From Bacillota bacterium (GTDB lineage: Bacteria > Bacillota > Clostridia > Acetivibrionales > DTU013): a DNA stretch of 43,799 nt. Below, piece after piece: positions 1 to 7,309 of the stretch (position 1 is its first letter; each line of letters opens with the position of its first letter). Position numbers and translations under genes: made by a program. Where the stretch lies: positions 1 through 43,799 of the forward strand of contig JAEYRF010000105.1 of the NCBI GenBank assembly GCA_023409615.1, given 5' to 3'. The notes beneath the pieces were generated by a model. It was not told the origin of the DNA and ran no database searches. It saw only the letters and a list, made by a program, of their open reading frames with translations.

Positions 1-1269
1 GTTCGTGAAGTATTAGAATCATTGGAGCCGGTTGCCGTAAAACATCCGGAATGGGTAAAAGCAGGTATATTTGACAGAATTGTTGAACCCGAAAGGCAAA
101 TCATATTCAGAGTGCCTTGGGTCGATGATGGTGGCAAAGTACAGGTAAACAGAGGCTTCAGAATACAGTTCAACAGTGCGATAGGTCCCTACAAGGGCGG
201 TATCAGACTACATCCTTCTGTTTACTCCGGTATCATCAAATTCCTTGGGTTTGAACAAATCTTTAAGAATTCCCTTACAGGTCTGCCAATGGGTGGGGCA
301 AAGGGCGGCAGTGATTTTGATCCCAAGGGTAAATCCGACGGTGAAGTGATGAGATTCTGTCAGAGCTTCATGTTCGAGCTTGCAAGACATATTGGTCCGG
401 ATACTGATGTACCAGCAGGGGATATCGGTACGGGCGGACGTGAAATAGGCTATATGTATGGAATGTATAAGAAGATGAGAAATGAATTCACCGGCGTTTT
501 GACAGGCAAGGGGTTGGCTTGGGGTGGAAGTCTTGCCAGGACCGAAGCTACCGGTTATGGACTGTGTTACTTTATGGAAGAGGCTATGAAGTCAATCAAA
601 GGTAAGTCCTTCAATGGTACTACTGTAGTCATCTCCGGCTCCGGAAACGTTGCAATATATGCCACTGAGAAAGTACACCAGCTCGGTGGTAAGGTAGTTG
701 CGCTCAGCGACTCCAATGGCTACATCTATGATGCGGAAGGAATTGATATTGAGGCAATCAAGCAAATAAAGGAAGTAGAGAGAAAGAGAATCAGCGAGTA
801 TGTCAAGCTGCATCCAAAGTCTGTCTATACAGAAGGCTGTTCCGGCATCTGGAGCATCAAATGTGATATAGCTCTTCCCTGTGCCACACAGAACGAGCTC
901 GATGGACACTCCGCAGAGCTTCTTGTCAAAAATGGATGCTTCGCAGTTGGAGAGGGTGCAAACATGCCATCCACACCTGAAGCCGTTGAAGTGTTCCTGA
1001 AGAACAATATTGTGTTTGGACCTGCAAAAGCTGCCAATGCAGGCGGCGTGGCAACCTCGGGCCTTGAAATGAGCCAGAACAGTATGAGGTACTCCTGGAC
1101 CTTCGACGAAGTTGATGCGAAATTGAAAGAGATCATGATCAATATATTTAAGAGCGCAAGTGCTGCTGCAAAATCCTATGGATTCGGCGACAACCTCGTA
1201 GCAGGCGCTAATATTGCAGGTTTCGAAAAGGTAGCCAATGCAATGTATGCACAGGGGATTACTTATTAA
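1..1269 (+). CDS. gdhA: NADP-type glutamate dehydrogenase (5' end outside window)
   Basis: Reversible amination of 2-oxoglutarate to glutamate in the cytoplasm, the family's ammonium assimilation reaction. The reading frame is open from base 1 with no start codon, and the first visible residues (VREVLESLEP) match the interior of the family's N-terminal domain, so roughly 30 residues lie upstream. Seen: the substrate-binding loop LPMGGAKGG with its lysine, the DIGTGGREIGYMYG segment, and a Rossmann-type GSGNVA motif in the C-terminal half. It ends in TAA and is followed by a strong terminator shared with the convergent reductase gene. The family assignment is secure; the coenzyme preference (NADP) is inferred from similarity to the approximately 445-residue hexameric class. 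Confidence 0.95.
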   Translation, partial: VREVLESLEPVAVKHPEWVKAGIFDRIVEPERQIIFRVPWVDDGGKVQVNRGFRIQFNSAIGPYKGGIRLHPSVYSGIIKFLGFEQIFKNSLTGLPMGGAKGGSDFDPKGKSDGEVMRFCQSFMFELARHIGPDTDVPAGDIGTGGREIGYMYGMYKKMRNEFTGVLTGKGLAWGGSLARTEATGYGLCYFMEEAMKSIKGKSFNGTTVVISGSGNVAIYATEKVHQLGGKVVALSDSNGYIYDAEGIDIEAIKQIKEVERKRISEYVKLHPKSVYTEGCSGIWSIKCDIALPCATQNELDGHSAELLVKNGCFAVGEGANMPSTPEAVEVFLKNNIVFGPAKAANAGGVATSGLEMSQNSMRYSWTFDEVDAKLKEIMINIFKSASAAAKSYGFGDNLVAGANIAGFEKVANAMYAQGITY

Positions 1270-1319
1270 AAGCTCATCCAGGTTTCAGACATCAAACCAA
1301 AGTAATATCTAGCTAATTT

Positions 1320-1352
1320 AAAGCCCTGCCGAAGCAAATCCGGCAGGGCTTT
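1320..1352. terminator. Bidirectional terminator between gdhA and the aldo/keto reductase
   Basis: An 11-bp perfect stem (AAGCCCTGCCG with its complement) closes a 9-base loop, with A-rich and T-rich sequence on its two sides. It lies between convergent genes and can serve both. Confidence 0.85.
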
Positions 1353-1356
1353 GATA

Positions 1357-2514
1357 TTATTTTTTCAGTGCTTCATGAACCTTTGGCATCCATTCACTTA
1401 TGAATATCTTCTGAGGACATTTTTCTTCACACACTTTGCACTGTATGCAACTGCTGGCACGGTTATCTTCATCCATAAAATTATTATAGGTTCTTTGAGA
1501 ACCTTCAAGATTTTCATGGATAACATTGTCGTTATACAACGCAAAGTTCCTTGGTATATCAACATTGTTCGGACATGGCATACAGTAGCTGCAAGCTGTA
1601 CAGGGTATTACGGTCCTTTCGGCATATCTTCTTCGTACCCGCTCAATGATTTCGTGATCACTTGTACTTTGTATACCGATTCCGGAGTGCTCTGCCGAAG
1701 CTATGTTTTCCTCTACCTGCTGCATGCTGCTCATACCACTGAGCACTAAAGATACTTCCGGCTGGTCCCACAGCCATTCCAGTGCCCAACCGGATGGTGA
1801 CAAGTCTCTACCGCTTCCTTCAAGGATTGCCTTTACATCCATCGGCGGGTTGGCAAGCTTTCCACCAAGTAACGGCTCCATGACAACTACTCCAATGCCC
1901 TTGGATGCAGCATATTTTAGCCCTTTTACACCTGCCTGGTTCTCAATATCTAAATAATTATATTGTATCTGGCAGAATTCCCACTTATCATATCCATCAA
2001 TGATTTCTGTAAAAGCGTCTGCATCATCATGGAATGAAAATCCAATATGCCCGATTTTACCGTCTTTCTTTGCCCTCTCCATTTGCCGAAGCACATCATA
2101 CCTAATAATAGTGTCTCTCCATCTGTCACGGCCAATGGCGTGGAGCAGATAAAAATCAATATGATCCGTCCCAAGTTTTTTCAACTGCTCATCCAGTAGT
2201 TTGTCGAAATCCTCCGGTTTTTTGATGAGCCATACCGGTGATTTTGTGGCAAGCATGACCTTGTCTCTGTAACCATCCTTCAATGCCCTGCCGGTAATGA
2301 TCTCACTATTGCCCTCATGATATCCATATGCCGTATCAACATAATTGACACCTTGATCTATAGCATATCGGACCATTCTTATTGCTTCTTTTTCATCGAC
2401 CTCATTGTTTACTATATTACCAGACGACACATCTTCCTTCACAGGAAAACGCATTGCTCCAAAACCCAGTGCAGATACACTAACATCAAGCTTGCCAAAT
2501 TTTCTGTACTTCAT
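1357..2514 (-). CDS. Aldo/keto reductase with C-terminal 4Fe-4S ferredoxin domain
   Basis: A 385-residue oxidoreductase. The N-terminal TIM barrel (about 1-280) shows the aldo/keto reductase tetrad as D60, Y65 (DTAYGY), K91 (ATKSP) and H125 (LLHAIG). The C-terminal part carries two cysteine clusters, CTACSYCMPCP and CIQCKVCEEKCP, spaced as for iron-sulfur binding; this fusion is common in clostridial enzymes of the family. Substrate is unknown. The ATG is preceded by AGGAGGA at 6 bases, which supports the start. The gene converges on gdhA and is the last host gene before the integrated element. Confidence 0.9.
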   Translation of the reverse strand: MKYRKFGKLDVSVSALGFGAMRFPVKEDVSSGNIVNNEVDEKEAIRMVRYAIDQGVNYVDTAYGYHEGNSEIITGRALKDGYRDKVMLATKSPVWLIKKPEDFDKLLDEQLKKLGTDHIDFYLLHAIGRDRWRDTIIRYDVLRQMERAKKDGKIGHIGFSFHDDADAFTEIIDGYDKWEFCQIQYNYLDIENQAGVKGLKYAASKGIGVVVMEPLLGGKLANPPMDVKAILEGSGRDLSPSGWALEWLWDQPEVSLVLSGMSSMQQVEENIASAEHSGIGIQSTSDHEIIERVRRRYAERTVIPCTACSYCMPCPNNVDIPRNFALYNDNVIHENLEGSQRTYNNFMDEDNRASSCIQCKVCEEKCPQKIFISEWMPKVHEALKK

Positions 2515-2713
2515 GCTTGCTCCTCCTATATTTGAAATTGAATATCATTATTGTATATGCTAATAAACATTATACCCTTCAAACCAGATAAAGTGCAAGC
2601 CGGTACAGCGCAATGGCAGTCAATTAATATCGGCCTTTTTCAGTAATATCCTTCTGGTCCGCAGCAACCGCCACAAATTTTTAAAGGAATCTGACTATAC
2701 TGGCTACAAATAT
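2515..2713. other. Gene-free host spacer upstream of the reductase
   Basis: It presumably holds the reductase promoter on the minus strand. I see no convincing -35/-10 pair and no open reading frame with a ribosome binding site. Confidence 0.4.
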
Positions 2714-2746
2714 AAAAGCCTGTAAACTTGATGTCTACAGGCTTTT
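2714..2746 (-). terminator. Original host terminator of tRNA-Arg, now separated from it
   Basis: An 11-bp stem (AAAAGCCTGTA with its complement) lies just beyond the CCA-equivalent of the tRNA remnant at 2758 and is followed on the minus strand by TTTTATATTTG. It would have ended the leftward tRNA transcript before the element inserted. The tRNA now uses a hairpin supplied by the element at 30807-30844. This is inferred from position and orientation. Confidence 0.6.
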
Positions 2747-2757
2747 ACTATTTTATT

Positions 2758-2802
2758 TGGCGCGCCCAGCAGAGATCGAATCCACAACCTTCTGGTCCGT
2801 AG
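2758..2802. repeat. attL: displaced 3' half of tRNA-Arg
   Basis: This 45-base segment aligns with the 3' end of the intact tRNA-Arg at 30846-30890. Both begin with the CCA-equivalent and acceptor-stem half and end at the anticodon loop. The last 15 bases (2788-2802, CCTTCTGGTCCGTAG) are identical, and five scattered differences fall in the T arm and variable region. With no 5' half it is not a functional tRNA. It marks the left boundary of the integrated element and preserves the host's original tRNA 3' sequence. Confidence 0.9.
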
Positions 2803-2861
2803 TTATGTTTTTTGCATTTGTTCTTATAGTAAATATCGCTGTAATGCTTGGTATTGTAGCA

Positions 2862-2893
2862 TCTTATGAGTGTTAACATAATGTCTTATGAGT
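2862..2893 (+). repeat. Direct repeat TCTTATGAGT near attL
   Basis: TCTTATGAGT occurs at 2862-2871 and 2884-2893, 22 bp apart, about two helical turns. The position between the crossover core and the TGTCCCCA arm sites suits excisionase or accessory protein binding, but this is inference. Confidence 0.4.
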
Positions 2894-2920
2894 CATTGTG
2901 AGTTCATTTTGGACATTAAT

Positions 2921-2940
2921 TGTCCCCAATACTGTCCCCA
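2921..2940 (+). repeat. Paired TGTCCCCA sites, left end (putative integrase arm sites)
   Basis: TGTCCCCA occurs at 2921-2928 and 2933-2940, start-to-start distance 12. The same octamer pair with the same 12-bp spacing and orientation occurs at 30759-30778 inside the right end. Tyrosine integrases with an N-terminal arm-binding domain use such short direct repeats on both sides of the core. Confidence 0.65.
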
Positions 2941-3114
2941 CTAATTTTTGCCATTTTTATTGGATTATATTTTCTTTACAAAATCACCCTTCATACATTA
3001 AAATTCAATCCTCTTAAAATAATTTTCCATTTTCATTGGGTCATTCATTCCTATATTCTTTTCATATTATAAGCACACATTTAAATAACATTTCTTCCAT
3101 TCACCTTATGGTAA

Positions 3115-3969
3115 TTACAGTGCCTCCATCAGGCAGTTATCGATATTGTGAGAGTAAATCATTATCTCTTCACCTTCCCGTTTGACCGATGCACTGTAGC
3201 TTAATGAGTACTTCTTCTGCCTATATTGATTATAAAGATTGGTAATAAAGTTGTTCCCATCATATGTTATGATCCAAGGAACCTGTACATCTTTACTTAT
3301 CAAAGCCATTAACTTCTCATGGTCATTAGCTATGTAAAAGTTGGTATATAATTTGTGACCATTTTCGTAGTACGGAGGATCGAAAAAGATGAAGGCTTGT
3401 CTTCCTTCATATCTTGAGATTTCTTCTATAATTAATTCCTCGGCGGATAAGTTTAGGAGTCTGATTCTATCTTTAACTACTGACACATCTTGTATCCTTT
3501 TGATTAGCTCAGCCTTATTAAATCTGCAATCCATCTTGTAGTCACTATCTTGATTCCATCCTCCAATCATTCCAGCTTTAATTATGCCCGACCTATTTGT
3601 TCTATTCAAAAAGAAGGTTGAAAACCCCAAGTCAAATATTAAAGCCTCCTCTTTATTGTTTTGTATTTCCTTCTGCCTTTTCCATTCATCAATCGTTACT
3701 TGAGTATTTAAAATCTTAGTACAAAATTCTTCTGTTCTATACAAAATAGAATACCATACTGCATAAATCGATCTGTCTATGTCATTAATGATGATATCTG
3801 AAACGTATCCATTTAGCAAAAGTGCCAATGCTACGCCTGCCCCTCCTGCATAAGGCTCTATATATGTACATCCTTTTAGTTTATTTACATTGATAATTTT
3901 TGCAACATATTTTCCTATTTTCGCCTTACCACCAGGGTATCTCAGCGGCGATCTTCTTGCCCAATTCAT
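3115..3969 (-). CDS. D12-class DNA adenine-N6 methyltransferase (Dam-like)
   Basis: S-adenosylmethionine-dependent methylation of adenine in DNA. The 284 residues contain the D12-class landmarks in order: YPGGKAKIGKY at 11-21, the SAM-binding IEPYAGGAGVA at 37-47, FFLNRTNRSGI at 119-129, and catalytic DPPY at 197-200. Length matches Dam/DpnM-type enzymes. It follows an AAA/TOPRIM gene on the same strand with a gap of about 50 bases, so the two are probably co-transcribed. Pairing with a nuclease-like gene, without the type II endonuclease usually found beside DpnM-like enzymes, suggests it protects self DNA; an orphan regulatory methylase is the alternative. The recognition sequence cannot be read from the protein. 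Confidence 0.9.
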   Translation of the reverse strand: MNWARRSPLRYPGGKAKIGKYVAKIINVNKLKGCTYIEPYAGGAGVALALLLNGYVSDIIINDIDRSIYAVWYSILYRTEEFCTKILNTQVTIDEWKRQKEIQNNKEEALIFDLGFSTFFLNRTNRSGIIKAGMIGGWNQDSDYKMDCRFNKAELIKRIQDVSVVKDRIRLLNLSAEELIIEEISRYEGRQAFIFFDPPYYENGHKLYTNFYIANDHEKLMALISKDVQVPWIITYDGNNFITNLYNQYRQKKYSLSYSASVKREGEEIMIYSHNIDNCLMEAL

Positions 3970-4018
3970 ACTCTCACCCCTAAGCTAACTATTCCTCACG
4001 TTCCTAACTGCATGGGAC

Positions 4019-5614
4019 TTAAATAAAAGGGATAAACAAGCGTTTAGCAACATCGTTATATGAATCAACAAAGTCTCCCATAAATTTGTCTACTAATTCA
4101 GTATTGTCTTTTGCCCAATAATCATAGAGACCAATGGATTCAAAATAAGTCAAATGTTGATTAAACCATGTCTTGTAACGTTCTCTTTCTTTCCCAGAAT
4201 ATTTATCGCTCATTGGGCCATTTTCTTTGAAGTAATCCCAAGTAAAGCCAATTGAAAATCCTGACCCCCAAAAACTATGAGTGTTTGATAAGCCTACAAT
4301 GTAGTCATAGAAAACTTGTTCTGGACGTTTTCCACCTGGCAGAGCAACCACATTTTTCAGCCTATTCTTGCCAATAGTGGTCGCTTCTTGGATCTTATTC
4401 GAATCAACATCGCCATCAACAACAATTAGGACCTTGGAGAAATATTCAATATCAGCTTTTATCAATTTAAGAAGATCTGTGCACCCCATTTCCACACCTA
4501 ATATGTTTACACGAGATAACAAGCCTCCAAGCATCTTCTTTAAAAGCCACCTTGCTTCATCGTCTTCACTATATATTTTAACTCGGGCTGTGTTCTGCAC
4601 ATTGGATTGAACCATTAAATCATTCTCAATCATAGGATATCGTGGATTCCTTAAAAGCTGTAGAGCCCTATTGGCATTTGTTAAGTATATGAGCTCAACT
4701 TCATTATATGCATCATCGTCATTTTTATTATACATAGTCTTTCCAGATACATACCGAAGCATACTAGTGCTGTGAGTTGTAAATACAACCTGTAAATTTA
4801 ACTTCCTGCTTTCACCTATCAGTAGATCCACAAGCCTATTTTGTGCGGAAGGATGAATTGTTGCATCAACCTCATCAATTAAAAGCATGCCACCTGTGTA
4901 TTTTTCTTTTTGCTCATCTTTTAATTTTTTAAATGACAAGATAGCACATAATATCTGCCCGATATTGTCTTGTCCGGCGGAGTTGACAAGGAAATCATAG
5001 TTGGCAGTAGATACACCAATACCTTTCTTCCGATCCGTTTCACCGATGTTAATTGAGTTAATATCTGTAAGCTCATCATGCATTGATAATATGTTCTTAT
5101 AGTTTTCAACAAACCATACTTTGTATTCTCCAACAATATTGAGCTTTGTAGAATTGATTCCATCCATCTTGGACTCCCCGATTGGGAATAACCGTGAAAG
5201 CCCTAAATATAACATTGGCCATTGTATTTTTCCAGATGTATTTATACTCTCATCTTTTCTATATGGAATGATTCTAAACCTTGTTCGTTCATCTTGCCAA
5301 CTAATTCTGAAATCCCTGTAATCTACAGCTAATTCATAATTATTATAATCACAAAAATTTATACGGTATTTATTTGATCCTGTAACATCATAGACAGGTG
5401 ACCCTTTAAAAGCCTCGCCAAATTCAGTTCTGAACTGTTTGTGGATTAAAGGCACACCATCTTTAATCTTTAGTTCACACGAGTTACCTAGCATCCCAAG
5501 CAATGTTGATTTACCTGTAGCATTGCGTCCAGATATTACAGTAAGGTATTTACCTATATTGAACTTAACATTTCTAAATAGTCTAAAGTCATTTATACTG
5601 ATGCTTTGAATCAT
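4019..5614 (-). CDS. OLD-like AAA ATPase with C-terminal TOPRIM domain
   Basis: A 531-residue protein. The N-terminal ABC/SMC-type ATPase starts with MIQSISINDFRLF, with Walker A GRNATGKST at 29-37, a Walker B segment MLLIDEVDATIHP near residues 245-260, and a following FTTHSTSML histidine switch. The C-terminal third has TOPRIM-like features: SEDDEARWLLKKM (acidic motif) and VLIVVDGDVDSN (DxD). This order is that of the OLD nuclease family, which also includes GajA of the Gabija defence system, but no UvrD-like partner is present here. An in-frame TTG lies five codons upstream, but GGGGG before the ATG at 5614 supports the later start. It is first in a two-gene unit with the methyltransferase. 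Nuclease activity is inferred. Confidence 0.82.
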   Translation of the reverse strand: MIQSISINDFRLFRNVKFNIGKYLTVISGRNATGKSTLLGMLGNSCELKIKDGVPLIHKQFRTEFGEAFKGSPVYDVTGSNKYRINFCDYNNYELAVDYRDFRISWQDERTRFRIIPYRKDESINTSGKIQWPMLYLGLSRLFPIGESKMDGINSTKLNIVGEYKVWFVENYKNILSMHDELTDINSINIGETDRKKGIGVSTANYDFLVNSAGQDNIGQILCAILSFKKLKDEQKEKYTGGMLLIDEVDATIHPSAQNRLVDLLIGESRKLNLQVVFTTHSTSMLRYVSGKTMYNKNDDDAYNEVELIYLTNANRALQLLRNPRYPMIENDLMVQSNVQNTARVKIYSEDDEARWLLKKMLGGLLSRVNILGVEMGCTDLLKLIKADIEYFSKVLIVVDGDVDSNKIQEATTIGKNRLKNVVALPGGKRPEQVFYDYIVGLSNTHSFWGSGFSIGFTWDYFKENGPMSDKYSGKERERYKTWFNQHLTYFESIGLYDYWAKDNTELVDKFMGDFVDSYNDVAKRLFIPFI

Positions 5615-5732
5615 ATTATGCCCCCACAAAAAGCTTATAAAAGTGAGTCACAAAGAATGTCTTTTGCATTCTCGTACAGTGTATAGGAAATCAACAGTAC
5701 ATCACAAAATTCTCGATGCAAAATTTTACTAC

Positions 5733-5738
5733 ATTATA
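5733..5738 (-). promoter_or_regulatory. Extended -10 promoter for the OLD-like/methyltransferase unit
   Basis: On the minus strand this reads TGGTATAAT, a TGn extended -10 with a consensus hexamer, leaving a leader of about 110 bases before the ATG at 5614. No good -35 is seen at 17 bases. Confidence 0.5.
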
Positions 5739-5868
5739 CCAAAATTTGCAGCTGGTGTATAGATGAATGTATTCATACTCTGATAGCATAGAATGCAGAC
5801 GCAGTAAAAATGTATTCCCTTCCATAATAAAGATCATCCTACAATGTCATAAAATTAACTATCTTATA

Positions 5869-6203
5869 CTATTTTATCCGTTTAATCTGTGTATGTCGTT
5901 TCTTTTTTTCTAATTCCTTCATATTTGCATCAAGTTGCGGATTAACAAATTTACGGCGTCTTTCTTCAAGAAAACGCTCCAGTTCCTCTGGCGACATATC
6001 CTTTATTGCATCTTCAACAGTAATAGCATTGATGCCTTGATTCCTGAGATTTTCGATTTCCTCTTTCATCTGTTCAGTAGATTCCAGTTCCATTGCCGTA
6101 AGTATAGCACTTACAGCCTCATCATGTGTATCATGCTCGGATAGTATTATGATTGCCTGGTATTTACCGCTATTTTTTTTATTACTGTATATTGATGGGT
6201 CAT
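5869..6203 (-). pseudogene. Small gene of the hsd operon, frameshifted at an A8 tract
   Basis: An ATG at 6203, 26 bases after the HEPN-CBS stop, opens MTHQYTVIKK and then ends after 18 codons because of an 8-A run (T8 at 6173-6180 on the plus strand). With nine A the frame continues as NSGKYQAIIILSEHD and on to the stop at 5869, giving 111 residues with a charged, helical C-terminal half (SPEELERFLEERRRKF). The frame after the run stays open up to a stop just before it, and no good start exists there except an internal ATG at 6093 without a clear ribosome binding site. It is either a one-base deletion, a sequencing error, or a gene expressed through slippage on the A tract. I do not recognise the family. 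Confidence 0.6.
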
Positions 6204-6229
6204 TTCATCACACCCATGCTATTATTCTG

Positions 6230-6961
6230 TCAATCCTTCATCATTCTACCGGCTACATCCCATGCTGTTATCATACCTAACAGCTTTTCTGAGGGTTTGC
6301 CATTTTCCGTTATGAGTACAACAGCTAACCTCTTTGCCTTTGATAGATAAACTCGAAATAGTTGATCAACTTCATATATACACTTATTTTTTGAGATAAA
6401 TTGAAAATATTCACTATCATGTTTATCTATTGGAATATGATCTTTAAACTCGCTTATGTACGAATTTGAATCTAATATTACACCTTCATTTTTTGATAAA
6501 TATGAAAACACAGTGTTCTCACTAAAAACGCCAATAAATTCTTCATTTTCAAAAACAGGAACATGGGTAAAACATTTAGTATTCATTATTCTCATAATAT
6601 TTAAGGCATTATCATTTATATTGGCTTTAAAGATATTATCTGCTTGAATTGCTATGGACAAAGCTTTTGGAGGGTTCTTAATGGAATCAAGTATTTTTTG
6701 ATAATCTTCGACAATTATATAGTGAGGCTCTGCAATTGGATCAGCATTTTTTATGGGATTATGGACAATTGCATTCCTCAACTTTGCATATTGTTTTAGC
6801 TTCCCCTTATGATGGGTTATCATATAATCTTTACCGGTTAAGTTGTCAATTAATAATGAATGACCGACATCATCACCCTTATTAAGCTTTTTCCTCATAT
6901 ATTGGTCAATTTCATTATAGGTATTCAGAAATCTTATCGATAAAGGCTCTTCTTTATCCAT
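6230..6961 (-). CDS. HEPN-like domain plus CBS pair protein in the type I RM operon
   Basis: A 243-residue protein. The N-terminal 80 residues are predicted helical and contain KLRNAIVHNP; R62 and H67 form the RxxxxH motif typical of HEPN domains, many of which are metal-independent RNases in defence and toxin systems. Residues about 97-150 and 165-240 look like two CBS repeats (THVPVFENEEFIGVFSENTV; LAVVLITENGKPSEKLLGMI), a module that usually binds adenine nucleotides. It starts 17 bases after the preceding small gene and is the fifth gene of hsdM-hsdS-hsdR. By analogy with the anticodon nucleases PrrC and RloC, which are linked to type I RM loci, it may be a back-up RNase gated by a nucleotide. 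Function is inferred; the motif and CBS pair are seen. Confidence 0.7.
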   Translation of the reverse strand: MDKEEPLSIRFLNTYNEIDQYMRKKLNKGDDVGHSLLIDNLTGKDYMITHHKGKLKQYAKLRNAIVHNPIKNADPIAEPHYIIVEDYQKILDSIKNPPKALSIAIQADNIFKANINDNALNIMRIMNTKCFTHVPVFENEEFIGVFSENTVFSYLSKNEGVILDSNSYISEFKDHIPIDKHDSEYFQFISKNKCIYEVDQLFRVYLSKAKRLAVVLITENGKPSEKLLGMITAWDVAGRMMKD

Positions 6962-6978
6962 ACAAATGGCTCCTTATA

Positions 6979-7308
6979 TTATGCGGCTTGAAAATAATCT
7001 ATCAAAGCAAATATATATGCTGTGTTTCGAGATAGCTGTCTTACTTCATCTCTTACACCTACTTCTCCAGATGACCATCTGGAATAATATGAACGAACAG
7101 TATTAAAGTCTGCGTATGTGATTATTCTTGGTGTTGTCAGACGTGAACTTGGTCTCATTTGTTTGGCATTATTAACATAGATATTATCACCGTCAGTCTT
7201 TGCAAAAAACCACACTGGCTCTCTTCTAGTTTTGGGTACTGTTTTGAAATCGCCAGGGGTAGCAGATAATTCTGTAATTATCTTTTGCCAAGCTTCCCTT
7301 TCAGTCAT
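6979..7308 (-). CDS. Unknown 109-residue protein of the hsd operon
   Basis: I do not recognise the family. The start codon lies one base after the hsdR stop, so it is translationally linked to hsdR. The protein is rich in basic and aromatic residues (KTRREPVWFFAKTDGDNIYV; SYYSRWSSGEVGVRDE), has no membrane segment, and ends in a hydrophobic helix (TAYIFALIDYFQAA). Its place between hsdR and the HEPN-CBS gene makes a role in restriction or in control of that gene likely. A small regulator or antitoxin-like partner is possible but unproven. Confidence 0.75.
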   Translation of the reverse strand: MTEREAWQKIITELSATPGDFKTVPKTRREPVWFFAKTDGDNIYVNNAKQMRPSSRLTTPRIITYADFNTVRSYYSRWSSGEVGVRDEVRQLSRNTAYIFALIDYFQAA

Positions 7309-7309
7309 A

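Noticed and set aside
1351..1749. 132-codon plus-strand frame
   Set aside because: Opposite the ferredoxin end of the reductase; the start lies inside the terminator.
2758..2802. A second tRNA gene
   Set aside because: Only the 3' half is present; D arm and 5' acceptor strand are missing, so it is the attachment-site remnant.
4019..5614. Gabija (GajA) identity for the OLD-like gene
   Set aside because: The required UvrD-like GajB gene is absent; the neighbour is a methyltransferase.
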